NCBI GenBank assembly: GCA_029238665.1
Contig: JAQWFQ010000006.1
Coordinates: 1 to 57,197 of the forward strand
DNA: 57,197 nt
From: Crocinitomicaceae bacterium
Lineage (GTDB): Bacteria > Bacteroidota > Bacteroidia > Flavobacteriales_D > Crocinitomicaceae
Direction: 5' to 3'
The notes under the pieces were generated by a model that did no database searches, was not told where the DNA came from, and saw only the letters and a program-made list of their open reading frames with translations. The stretch's first letter is position 1. Every line of letters starts with the position of its first letter. Below are positions 1 to 7,551 of the stretch, piece after piece. Made by a program: the position numbers and the translations under genes.

Positions 1-288
1 GAGACAGTTCGGTCCCTATCTGTTGTGGGCGTTAGAAATTTGAGAGGACCTGCCTCTAGTACGAGAGGACCGAGGTGGACGAACCTCTAGTGTACCTGTT
101 GTGGCGCCAGCTGCATCGCAGGGTAGCTACGTTCGGATGAGATAAGCGCTGAAAGCATCTAAGCACGAAACTTACCTCAAGATGAGATTTCTTTTAAGGG
201 CCGTAGAAGACTACTACGTTGATAGGCTACAAGTGTAAAGACAGTAATGTCAAAGCTGAGTAGTACTAATTACCCGTAGACTTATAGT
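1..288 (+). rRNA. 23S ribosomal RNA, 3' end (partial)
   Basis: The window opens inside domain V/VI of a 23S rRNA gene. The sarcin-ricin loop is visible (AGTACGAGAGGACC, about 58-71), preceded by the conserved segment beginning GAGACAGTTCGGTCCC at position 1 and followed by the GTTGATAGGC and AGTACTAAT stretches that mark the 3' end of bacterial 23S rRNA. The exact 3' end was placed by analogy with the E. coli end and could be off by several bases. The 16S gene and any spacer tRNAs must lie upstream of the window. Confidence 0.97.
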
Positions 289-358
289 TCTCAATTTTTA
301 CAATATTTTTACTTCAATCATCCGATAGTCATTTTAACTTAAAGAAATTTAAAGTTTT

Positions 359-470
<112 letters not shown>

Positions 471-476
471 TTAAGA

Positions 477-508
477 AGCTCCTTCATTTATTTGAAGGGG
501 CTTTTTTT
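477..508 (+). terminator. Rho-independent terminator of the rRNA operon
   Basis: AGCTCCTTCA (477-486) pairs with TGAAGGGGCT (493-502) with one G-T wobble and a six-base loop, followed by a run of seven T residues. It lies directly behind 5S and closes the rRNA operon. Confidence 0.9.
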
Positions 509-545
509 ATGCAATAAAGTCTCAAAAGGTGCCCTTTTGTACCTC

Positions 546-633
546 AGGCTTTCAGTTCTGTAGAACTGGCCTTCGTCTTCAATAGCGTTGCTTTTTCTGT
601 CCTTTCAGTCTTCAGAAACTACCGTTTCTTCTG
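546..633. repeat. Pair of small hairpins behind the rRNA operon
   Basis: Two stem-loops lie between the rRNA terminator and the next gene. The first is CAGTTC-TGTA-GAACTG (553-568), extended by AGGC/GCCT across a three-base bulge. The second is AGAAAC-TACC-GTTTCT (614-629). Each is preceded by CTTTCAG (549-555 and 602-608), which suggests two copies of a degenerate unit. Neither is followed by a T-run, so they do not look like terminators. Whether the unit recurs elsewhere in the genome cannot be seen from here. Confidence 0.4.
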
Positions 634-669
634 GTGAGGAAAAAAGTATGGGGAATAGATGTTCAGGTG

Positions 670-1236
670 TTAAAAACGGATAAGTTGATTAGGTGTAATA
701 CAGGCGTCTAATTTAATATCCATAGCGTGTAGGTCTGAAATTTGATCGTTGATTTCATCAAAATGGTATAAGCCAATAAATTTACAACGTGGAGAACAGC
801 GTTTTAAGAAACGGTCATAGTAACCTTTTCCATAGCCCACACGGTATCCGTTAGAATCAATAGATAATAATGGGACAAATACATAATCAAAATGTTCAGC
901 AGCTATTACACGACCTTTTTTAGGTTCAGGTATTCCAAATTTGACTATTTCCAGCTGATCTGTAGATTCAAATAGAATGTGCTTTAGTTCGTTTGTGGTG
1001 TGGTTTATTTTAGGGACAGCAACTTCTGCGTCAAAGGATGTTGCTTTCTCCCAAATTTTATAGGTGTTTATTTCCTTTTTGAGCTCTATAGGTAAAAAAA
1101 GACTGATACGTTTTTTTTCCAATTGAAAACTACTAAATACACGATGGCAAATATCTTCAGATATTGTTTCAAGTTTTTTTGGAGAAAGTGTTTTTCTTAG
1201 TTCCAAATACTTAAATCGTATTTCTTGTTTTGTCAT
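670..1236 (-). CDS. 5-formyltetrahydrofolate cyclo-ligase
   Basis: Cytoplasmic enzyme of 188 residues that uses ATP to convert 5-formyl-THF to 5,10-methenyl-THF, returning a dead-end folate to the one-carbon pool. The family signature GYGKGYYDR is at residues 134-142, and the N-terminal basic stretch (TKQEIRFKY) fits the ATP-binding region. Length is normal for the family. It stands alone, convergent to the rRNA operon. The start ATG sits in a 13-base sequence that is repeated 34 bases upstream (see 1211-1276). Family assignment is secure; the common gene name varies (ygfA, fau, mthfs), so none is given. Confidence 0.93.
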   Translation of the reverse strand: MTKQEIRFKYLELRKTLSPKKLETISEDICHRVFSSFQLEKKRISLFLPIELKKEINTYKIWEKATSFDAEVAVPKINHTTNELKHILFESTDQLEIVKFGIPEPKKGRVIAAEHFDYVFVPLLSIDSNGYRVGYGKGYYDRFLKRCSPRCKFIGLYHFDEINDQISDLHAMDIKLDACITPNQLIRF

Positions 1237-1276
1237 AATTATATTCCAATAAATCTGTTTGAATTGTCATAATTAT
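1211..1276 (-). promoter_or_regulatory. Duplicated start-codon context and short overlapping uORF
   Basis: The 13-mer TTGTCATAATTAT (plus strand) occurs at 1230-1242, across the start codon of the formyl-THF cyclo-ligase gene, and again at 1264-1276. Read on the minus strand the upstream copy gives ATG (1270-1268), opening a 19-codon frame that ends at a TAA at 1213-1211. That frame overlaps the first codons of the real gene in another register. The upstream copy is also part of a 12-base perfect palindrome (1267-1278). This could be a translational leader or simply a small tandem duplication. Confidence 0.35.
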
Positions 1277-1542
1277 GAAAATTCAGATATTGTGTTTTTT
1301 AATTATTAATGTGCTTAATTCGTGTATGAATTTACAATACTAAATATACGTATTTTGTTACTATTGGCGTGTTCTGTAGCTGCTTAATACTCGATTTATT
1401 TTGTACATTGTCATAGTAGAAGCTTTAAATCAATTTTGTTTATACAAACATCCATTTAATAATTGTAGTTTGTTGACTGAGCTAGCTTTATTCTGATAAC
1501 TTATAAAGAGAGGTTGTTCTATAGTTTAAAATAAAAGAAAGG
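1237..1542. other. Divergent intergenic region (306 bases)
   Basis: AT-rich spacer between two divergently read genes, expected to hold both promoters. Only near-consensus boxes are visible: TAGCTTTA at 1483-1490 on the plus strand, with a TTG 17 bases upstream, and TATATTTA on the minus strand at 1341-1348. No tRNA, hairpin terminator or additional open frame beyond the uORF was found. Confidence 0.4.
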
Positions 1543-2418
1543 ATGGGGGTGAAAATGGGATTACTAGTATTAACTTCTATTGTCTGTTTTGGTATAAATG
1601 CCCAACATGTTCCAGAGTCATTTAAGGCAACAAGAGTTATAAATGGACATGCTGTTGAAACATTAAAAAAGAATATACTGCAGTTTAGAGTTGAGCATAG
1701 ATTTGGTGATGTAATTCCAGGTCTTAATGTTTCGAATCTTACTCAATCTTGGTTTGGTTTTGACCAAGCGTCAGACATTCGTTTTGCGCTTGAATATGGT
1801 ATTACAGATAAGTTCATGATTGGAATTGGTCGGAGTAAAGGTTCGGGAGAGCCATATAAATCTTTAGTTGATGGGTTTGTAAAACATAGGCTTTTGACAC
1901 AAAGTAAATCATCTAAAATCCCATTGAATATTACACTTATTGGCTCGTCTACTATTTCTTATATGAGAGCAAGTACTGATGTTACACAGGTTCAACATTT
2001 CCCGAAATTTTCACATCGAATGGCTTATAATATGCAGCTTAACGTTACGCGTGAATTTGGAGAACAATTTAGTATGGCTTTAATACCTACCTATGTTCAT
2101 CGAAATTATGTTACTGCTGATGATGTCAATGGGTTATTTGCTCTTGGTTCTGCGCTTAATTTACAGTTGTCAAAAGAACTGGGAGTTATTGCTGAATATT
2201 ACTACACGTTTCACAATAACTCCGTTCGCTCAACTAATTTTAACAGTTTATCTGCGGGGGTTGAATATTCAATAAATGAACATGTTTTTAAATTAGTCCT
2301 AACGAATGCAAAAGGGTTTAACGAGACTCAGTTTATTCCAGGAACTTACTCTGATTGGCTGAACGGAGAGTTTAGATTAGGATTTAGCTTCATACGAAAT
2401 ATTAATTTGGTAGAATAG
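1543..2418 (+). CDS. DUF5777-type outer membrane beta-barrel protein
   Basis: Exported protein of 291 residues. A short signal peptide (hydrophobic core GLLVLTSIVCFG, likely cut after about residue 20, before QHVPE) is followed by repeating amphipathic strands typical of an outer membrane barrel. The NGHAVETL and FRVEHRFGDV segments near residue 34-57, and GYDQA/FGFDQASDIRFALEYGI-like motifs, resemble the DUF5777 barrel family of Bacteroidota, which I recognise from memory. Function of that family is unknown. Translation may start at the ATG at 1543 or at the in-frame ATG at 1555 (MGLLV). Monocistronic; convergent with the next gene. Confidence 0.7.
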   Translation: MGVKMGLLVLTSIVCFGINAQHVPESFKATRVINGHAVETLKKNILQFRVEHRFGDVIPGLNVSNLTQSWFGFDQASDIRFALEYGITDKFMIGIGRSKGSGEPYKSLVDGFVKHRLLTQSKSSKIPLNITLIGSSTISYMRASTDVTQVQHFPKFSHRMAYNMQLNVTREFGEQFSMALIPTYVHRNYVTADDVNGLFALGSALNLQLSKELGVIAEYYYTFHNNSVRSTNFNSLSAGVEYSINEHVFKLVLTNAKGFNETQFIPGTYSDWLNGEFRLGFSFIRNINLVE

Positions 2419-2429
2419 CCGTATTCTAT

Positions 2430-2996
2430 TTATTTCAGTCGTTTGTCAGCGATGCTTTTAATCTTCTTGTAGAGTTGCTCTGGAGAATATGTGCGCCATT
2501 GAATTTGTTCCATTTCACCACCCATAATAAAGTATTGATCTACCCCCACATCTTTAAATTCAAGTAGCACGTGTTCATGAAAGTTAATCATTGCAACCCA
2601 CCCTCCTTCAATGTCATCAGTCCACTCTTCATAATAACAGTCGTCAGAAGAATGAAAGTTTAGGACATTTTCACCAATAAGCATAAATTTATCAATGCCG
2701 TATTTGGTGAGTTCTTCAATGATATCACGCTTTAATGTCATGATGTCATTTTCTATCGCATCATTCCATTCACCAATCAACTCAATGATGACATAGTTTT
2801 CATCGTAATCTATGTATAGAATTTTAATGAAAAGTGTAGGCGACCCTATGGAGTCCCATTGTGGATGAATGTAAAAGTTGTAGATACTATTATGAAACTC
2901 AAATTCACTATAGTTTCTTTCATAGAATGGAGAAGCTTCATCTTCTGAAGCAATGTAAAGACTTCGCCACCGATAATATGGTTCAACTAAATGCAT
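2430..2996 (-). CDS. Conserved hypothetical protein (188 aa)
   Basis: Soluble, acidic protein with no signal peptide or membrane segment, rich in Tyr, Trp, Asp and Glu. The N-terminus MHLVEPYYRWRSLYIASEDE and the stretch ELIGEWNDAIENDIMTLKRD look highly constrained, and I recall similar proteins in many Bacteroidota genomes, all without known function. No catalytic motif is recognised. It is divergent from the lipoprotein gene at 3073. Its ATG lies four bases behind a perfect TATATTTG promoter box, so the transcript may have no leader. The start is supported by that spacing. Confidence 0.75.
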   Translation of the reverse strand: MHLVEPYYRWRSLYIASEDEASPFYERNYSEFEFHNSIYNFYIHPQWDSIGSPTLFIKILYIDYDENYVIIELIGEWNDAIENDIMTLKRDIIEELTKYGIDKFMLIGENVLNFHSSDDCYYEEWTDDIEGGWVAMINFHEHVLLEFKDVGVDQYFIMGGEMEQIQWRTYSPEQLYKKIKSIADKRLK

Positions 2997-3000
2997 GAGA

Positions 3001-3008
3001 CAAATATA
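3001..3008 (-). promoter_or_regulatory. TAnnTTTG -7 box of the 188-aa hypothetical
   Basis: Minus-strand TATATTTG matches the Bacteroidota -7 consensus exactly. Only four bases (TCTC) separate it from the ATG at 2996, so transcription should begin at or next to the A of the start codon. No clear TTTG -33 element lies 19-21 bases upstream. Confidence 0.55.
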
Positions 3009-3035
3009 TTAATTCAGGAATAGTTGTTTGTATCA

Positions 3036-3066
3036 TTTGTACACCTTAATTTTAAGTATAAATTCG
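3036..3066 (+). promoter_or_regulatory. Promoter of lipoprotein-msrB operon
   Basis: TTTG (3036-3039), a 19-base spacer and TAAATTCG (3059-3066, one mismatch to TAnnTTTG) form a near-consensus Bacteroidota promoter. The -7 box ends six bases before the ATG at 3073. This excludes the upstream in-frame codon at 3028 as the natural start. Confidence 0.55.
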
Positions 3067-3072
3067 AATACA

Positions 3073-4530
3073 ATGAAACGTATCATTTTCACACTAAATA
3101 TCATTACACTTGTATTAATTTTTACTGCGTGTTCAAGCTCTTCACCTAGACAAAGTACAAAGTCAGCACTTTCTGCTTTTTTAAGTAATAATGAATTAGT
3201 TGTAGGCTTTGGAAGTGTCGATTTAAAAGCACTTTTAACAAAATCAGACTACAAAAGTATTCCAAAAATTGGAATACTACTTGGTGGTGAAATGACAGTT
3301 TTAGAAAAACTAATCAATTTTGATGCACCTGTTTATTATGCATTGGAAGGCCCGATTGATTTTGACGGAGCCCCAACAGCTACCTACGCTTTCTTTAATG
3401 TGAAAAGTAAAGACTCATTGATTGCTGAGCTAACTCAGCGTGGTTTTGATGTAAATACAAAGAAAGAACTGCATTATTGTTCTGATGGTGATGTTTCAAT
3501 TGGGATAAAAGGAACACTGGCCATTGTGGCTTCTATCAACAATACGATTTCAGATCAATTAGAGTTTGATACAGAGAAATTATTAACGAAAACATTTAAG
3601 AAAGCAGAAGGAAACACTAGCGGTGGTAAGATAGATGAAATATTAGCAGATGAGGGAGATGTTGTTATTGCAATGAATATGACCAATATGCTTACTGGTT
3701 CAGACTTGTTACCTTTAAGTCAAGAAAAACAGTTGAAATTAGAAACCCTAGTAAAAGACTCATACATTCAAACAATTATGAAGTTTGAGGATGGGGCAGG
3801 TATTATTGAAATAAGAAACTATTTTTCGAAGGAATTGAGCGACTATATGTTCTTTAATTCAGATAAAAAAGCGCCAATAATTGCTAAGTTAGGCCGGGGG
3901 ACACCTCAATTTGGCTTTTCAATGAACCTTGATTTAAGAAAAATGCAAGACCTTGTGAATGAATTCTCGCCAGATGCAGTTAGCGAATTAGGTAAAATGA
4001 TTGGTGGTCCTGCTCAATTTGCATTAATGACCGCAGGTAATGATGGTTTTGCTGGATTATTTAATGGTCAGTTTGGATTTGTTGTGGTTGGAGAACCAGA
4101 CATGATGAAAGAAACAATTCCTGATTTCAATTTACACCTAGGTTTAGAAAAGAATGGAAAGCATTTAGGAAATCTGATTAGAAATCTGATGTCATATGGC
4201 TCTGCTGAAGTTACACTGAATGATGAGGGGCTATCAGCATCAACAAATACGGTTTATACTTCTTTAGGCTCTTCATCATTAAATTTACCGAACGGGTGCG
4301 AACATTTTGGACAGTCAGGAATCAATGCTTTTTTAAATTTAGAGGGTGTAAATTTGGATGATTTAAGTTTAGAAGATGAGGCTACTATTTTGAAGGTTGT
4401 TAAATACATCACCTTTGAATATGATGAAAATGGTGGACGATTGTATATAAAAGCAAAACATGGGCAAGAAAATGTTTTAAAACAAGGCCTACAAGTTCTC
4501 ATTGACGAATTTTCTTTTCGAGTAAATTAG
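3073..4530 (+). CDS. Lipoprotein, possibly DUF4836-type
   Basis: Lipoprotein of 485 residues. The start at 3073 (MKRIIFTLNI) was chosen because it gives a normal lipoprotein signal with lipobox IFTAC; an open frame extends upstream to 3028 but that part overlaps the promoter. After the Cys comes a Ser-rich linker, then repeated alpha/beta segments with an early VVGFGSVDLKALL motif that recalls the DUF4836 lipoproteins of Bacteroidota; the match is from memory and loose. Probably outer-membrane anchored, function unknown. msrB follows seven bases after the stop, so the two are likely co-transcribed, which may hint at an envelope or oxidative-stress role. Confidence 0.7.
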   Translation: MKRIIFTLNIITLVLIFTACSSSSPRQSTKSALSAFLSNNELVVGFGSVDLKALLTKSDYKSIPKIGILLGGEMTVLEKLINFDAPVYYALEGPIDFDGAPTATYAFFNVKSKDSLIAELTQRGFDVNTKKELHYCSDGDVSIGIKGTLAIVASINNTISDQLEFDTEKLLTKTFKKAEGNTSGGKIDEILADEGDVVIAMNMTNMLTGSDLLPLSQEKQLKLETLVKDSYIQTIMKFEDGAGIIEIRNYFSKELSDYMFFNSDKKAPIIAKLGRGTPQFGFSMNLDLRKMQDLVNEFSPDAVSELGKMIGGPAQFALMTAGNDGFAGLFNGQFGFVVVGEPDMMKETIPDFNLHLGLEKNGKHLGNLIRNLMSYGSAEVTLNDEGLSASTNTVYTSLGSSSLNLPNGCEHFGQSGINAFLNLEGVNLDDLSLEDEATILKVVKYITFEYDENGGRLYIKAKHGQENVLKQGLQVLIDEFSFRVN

Positions 4531-4537
4531 TTAAAGG

Positions 4538-4891
4538 ATGAATAAATTAACTGAAGAAGAAACACGTGTAATTATCAATAAGGGGACAGAAGCTCCATTT
4601 GTTGGGGAGTATACAGATCACTTTGTAGAAGGTGTTTATGCTTGTCGGCAGTGTGATACTACGTTATATACAGCGCAAGATAAATTTCATTCAGGCTGTG
4701 GGTGGCCATCATTTGATGACGAGGTTAAAGGAACGGTCAGACGTATTTTAGATGCAGATGGAAGAAGGGTTGAAATAGTGTGTGCTAATTGCAGTGGTCA
4801 CCTAGGGCATGTTTTCGAAGGAGAGAGGTTTACAGAAAAGAATACCCGCCATTGTGTTAACTCTATTTCGTTAACATTTAAAGAAAGCTAG
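4538..4891 (+). CDS. msrB: Peptide-methionine (R)-S-oxide reductase MsrB
   Basis: Repairs the R form of methionine sulfoxide in proteins. The 117-residue protein has both zinc-binding CxxC pairs (C36/C39 and C82/C85), the HSGCGWPSF motif at 51-59, and the catalytic Cys106 in the RHCVNS motif. There is no signal peptide, so it is cytoplasmic. It is on the short side of the family because the N-terminal extension is missing, but all functional residues are present. It lies seven bases behind a lipoprotein gene and converges with the lytic transglycosylase gene five bases away. Confidence 0.95.
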   Translation: MNKLTEEETRVIINKGTEAPFVGEYTDHFVEGVYACRQCDTTLYTAQDKFHSGCGWPSFDDEVKGTVRRILDADGRRVEIVCANCSGHLGHVFEGERFTEKNTRHCVNSISLTFKES

Positions 4892-4896
4892 GGGTA

Positions 4897-5847
4897 TTAA
4901 TCCACTAAGGCACAATCTAAAATATAATCGTAGTTTTCATATACGATATCATGTAAAATTAACTGTGAAGCTAAAGCAATTTGAGAGTAATTTTGAGAAT
5001 TGTTTCCAAAACTAGCAGCTTTATTTTGCCACATTAATTGAATTAATTCTTGGCCACCTATTTTTGGATTTATTTTATTTATAACAGCTCCAACATTGCC
5101 TGCTCCTGCATGATAGACATGTAAAACAAAAAGCCTGAACCATAAGTCATCTTCTTTATAATTTAGTTTTTTTGCGTCAAGAATACGCTTTGCCTCAGGA
5201 ATACATATCCGCTTTATTAATCGAGATGCTCCATATGCACTTTTGTCAAAATCGGATCGGTCATCGATACTTCTGTTGACAGTTAGACCTTGAGCTCTGG
5301 CTACAGCTGGCATTAGTTGAAATGGTCCGTATGCACCAACCCTTGATTTTTTGAGTTGACCAGGGCTCTCAATTAATAAGATTGCTTGCGCATACCATGG
5401 GTCTACGTTGTATTTTTCAAAAGCTTCAACCCCCTCACTGATTGAAGGGTAAACAAGGTCAAATTTGTAAAAGTCATTTTTACCTGTAGTACAAAAAATT
5501 CTGGCTTCACTCGTTAATCCATAGAGAGTTCTTATGCTGTCTCTGAAGTGGTCTTTTTGCGTATCAGTTTGTTTGCTCCAATCTTTCTTACTCATTTTTG
5601 AAACAATAACCCTCGAAGCTGCAATGTTTATTAGAACTGAGTCGGGAGTCAATCCCATAATTTGCTTCCAAAAAATAGGTTGAGCCAATTTTGACCACCC
5701 TTCATCAATAATTGCTTTTGCACTAAGAATCGTATTGTTTTCATTGCCTTTTTTCACTTCAATTTTTTCTTTATCCCAAGAGTGTAAAGGTTGAGCAAAT
5801 GATATTAAAGAAAATGAAATAACAAATAATGTAAGAAAAATACGCAT
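4897..5847 (-). CDS. Secreted lytic transglycosylase (SLT/GH23 type)
   Basis: Exported protein of 316 residues (signal peptide MRIFLTLFVISFSLISFA, cleaved near residue 18). The C-terminal half has the GH23 motifs: catalytic Glu160 in AILLIES, GAYGPFQLMP at 171-180 and YHAGAGNV at 245-252. Such enzymes cleave peptidoglycan glycan strands to 1,6-anhydro products in the periplasm. Residues 20-140 form an extra N-terminal region that I do not recognise. The gene appears monocistronic, divergent from yidD. Confidence 0.85.
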   Translation of the reverse strand: MRIFLTLFVISFSLISFAQPLHSWDKEKIEVKKGNENNTILSAKAIIDEGWSKLAQPIFWKQIMGLTPDSVLINIAASRVIVSKMSKKDWSKQTDTQKDHFRDSIRTLYGLTSEARIFCTTGKNDFYKFDLVYPSISEGVEAFEKYNVDPWYAQAILLIESPGQLKKSRVGAYGPFQLMPAVARAQGLTVNRSIDDRSDFDKSAYGASRLIKRICIPEAKRILDAKKLNYKEDDLWFRLFVLHVYHAGAGNVGAVINKINPKIGGQELIQLMWQNKAASFGNNSQNYSQIALASQLILHDIVYENYDYILDCALVD

Positions 5848-5953
5848 GGAAGTTCAGGTTGTTAAGTAGACTTATTTTTAAAGGTAACGCATATAACACC
5901 GGCTTCGTTACAGAAATCATTTAAATAATTAACACAGATGCGTTCAAAAAGCA

Positions 5954-5961
5954 TAAATTTG
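5954..5961 (+). promoter_or_regulatory. TAnnTTTG -7 box of yidD
   Basis: TAAATTTG is a perfect -7 match and is followed after only six bases (TAGGAT) by the yidD ATG, giving at most a very short leader. No good -33 element is visible. Confidence 0.45.
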
Positions 5962-5967
5962 TAGGAT

Positions 5968-6228
5968 ATGAAGCTTATCAAACAAATTTTTAATTTCCCG
6001 ATAGTTGTTTTGGTCAAGATTTATCAATGGTTTATCAGTCCAATTCTGCCAGCTTCATGCAGGTATACACCAACATGTTCAACGTATATGTTAGAAGCTT
6101 TGAGAATTTGGGGCCCAATAAAAGGAACCTACTTAGGGCTAAAGCGAATCTTGTCGTGCAACCCTTGGGGGGGCATAGGCATGGATCCAGTGCCAAAAAA
6201 AAATAAGTCGAACTTAACTGAGTCGTAG
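5968..6228 (+). CDS. yidD: Membrane protein insertion efficiency factor YidD
   Basis: Small membrane-associated protein (86 aa) that helps YidC-dependent insertion of inner membrane proteins. The family core is obvious: [20 protein letters not shown] near residues 19-38, followed by [20 protein letters not shown] and the [12 protein letters not shown] motif. The three conserved cysteines are present. In many bacteria yidD sits with rpmH-rnpA-yidC; here it is alone. Its 3' end overlaps the convergent glycosyltransferase gene by 15 bases. Confidence 0.95.
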   Translation: MKLIKQIFNFPIVVLVKIYQWFISPILPASCRYTPTCSTYMLEALRIWGPIKGTYLGLKRILSCNPWGGIGMDPVPKKNKSNLTES

Positions 6229-7551
6229 AAAAGTAAAGGGTGATTTCTTCTTATACATTTCATAGAAAAACAATACGATAACTAAAATGTATTCGATATT
6301 GATGACTATACGAGGCTCAAGAATACTGCTGTCAGCATATAAAATATACGAGGTAAAAATTAAAAATGACCAAAGTAACGGAAAAGTGTAATTTGTGAAA
6401 AGTGAGAGCGCAAGCATTGTTAAAATGTACCAAGGGTGCACGGTACTGCTGAATAATAGGTAAACAAAAAAAGCAATTGTCATTCGGTTGAATAGTTTTT
6501 TCCAATTGGTAATTTGCCCATAGAGTGCAAGTGTCATTATTATCCCGAGTCCTATTTTCGATAATTTTGGGCCATATATTCGAGTTAGATTCCAACCTGT
6601 TTCTGCAATTCCGTATTGAAGGTAGTGGTGTAGAATGAATGAATTGAACTCAAAAACTTGGAAGTACAAACGAAGGCTACTTACCATATGGTCAATGTTT
6701 TTTATGTTTAGTTGGAGTAGCGCTAATGCTATAACCAGGCTAATGGTGATGGTGTATAGTAGCATAGATCTCCATGCGCCTATAAATCGGTAAAAGAAGG
6801 GGAGGAGCATTAATGGTATTAACTTAATTTGAATGGCAATAGCAAAGAACCCTGACCCAAAAATTATTTTTTTCTGAATGATAAAATAGAGTGCTATGAA
6901 TAGGTATGAAATCATTACACCTTCAAAATGAGTATTTCCTGTACACTCTATAATCCAAAGAGGGTTTAAATAAAGTAGCCACATTCTTAATGGATTAAGC
7001 TCTAATAGATTCAATAATCGCCATAAGTAAATGGCGCCAATAAGCTCTGTAATTACAATTAATGATTTTAAAAGAAAGGTGTTAATTACTAATGAGTCTG
7101 TAAAGGCTGTCGCAATTAAAAAATAGGCTTGATTTACTGGTGGATAAACAGAGAAATTATGTTGTGACAATTCACTCATGTTGCTATAAACCTGTAAGAG
7201 GTAGGGATTGTTTTGAATAGCGGGTTTCATCCACAGTTCACTTGGTCTAAAGTCAAACGGGTTAAATCCAAGCCATGTAATTTCACCGTCCCAAATAAAT
7301 CGGTAATAATCAACAGAGAGTTGAGGCTCATAGATCATTGAGGCTAGGTGAGCTACTCCTGCAATAATGATAAAGTGATTGAATTTAATACACTCCTTGT
7401 ATCGTGTTAGAATGAGGTAAGTTGTAAATGCGAGCGTATAAGCAATAGCAACGAGGTTGAGTTTTGTGTGATCAACCGGCCCGTTTATTAATAAAATAGA
7501 TGTAATAAATACAACAATACTAAACGCAATAATAATACGCCTAGTCATCAT
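6214..7551 (-). CDS. Multi-spanning membrane glycosyltransferase (GT87/PIG-M-like)
   Basis: Polytopic membrane protein of 445 residues with roughly ten to twelve hydrophobic segments. The first large periplasmic loop holds [10 protein letters not shown] (about residues 80-89), the acidic motif typical of GT-C fold enzymes that use a polyprenyl-phosphate sugar donor, and GFNPFDF follows. This fits the mannosyltransferase-like proteins of Bacteroidota (DUF2029/GT87 relatives). It is the last of three adjacent glycosyltransferase genes, starting right at the stop of the preceding gene (no gap), so translational coupling is likely. Donor and acceptor cannot be deduced. Confidence 0.75.
   Translation of the reverse strand: MMTRRIIIAFSIVVFITSILLINGPVDHTKLNLVAIAYTLAFTTYLILTRYKECIKFNHFIIIAGVAHLASMIYEPQLSVDYYRFIWDGEITWLGFNPFDFRPSELWMKPAIQNNPYLLQVYSNMSELSQHNFSVYPPVNQAYFLIATAFTDSLVINTFLLKSLIVITELIGAIYLWRLLNLLELNPLRMWLLYLNPLWIIECTGNTHFEGVMISYLFIALYFIIQKKIIFGSGFFAIAIQIKLIPLMLLPFFYRFIGAWRSMLLYTITISLVIALALLQLNIKNIDHMVSSLRLYFQVFEFNSFILHHYLQYGIAETGWNLTRIYGPKLSKIGLGIIMTLALYGQITNWKKLFNRMTIAFFVYLLFSSTVHPWYILTMLALSLFTNYTFPLLWSFLIFTSYILYADSSILEPRIVINIEYILVIVLFFYEMYKKKSPFTFLRLS

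Noticed and set aside
289-358. Possible tRNA in the 23S-5S spacer
   Set aside because: The 70-base AT-rich spacer has no cloverleaf, T-loop GTTCRA motif or CCA end.
3028-3072. Upstream in-frame extension of the lipoprotein gene
   Set aside because: It covers the predicted promoter and would place 15 residues before a clear lipoprotein signal; start moved to 3073.
4254-4502. 82-residue minus-strand frame inside the lipoprotein gene
   Set aside because: Antisense shadow; the Cys/Pro-rich product has no recognisable feature and the plus strand is clearly coding.
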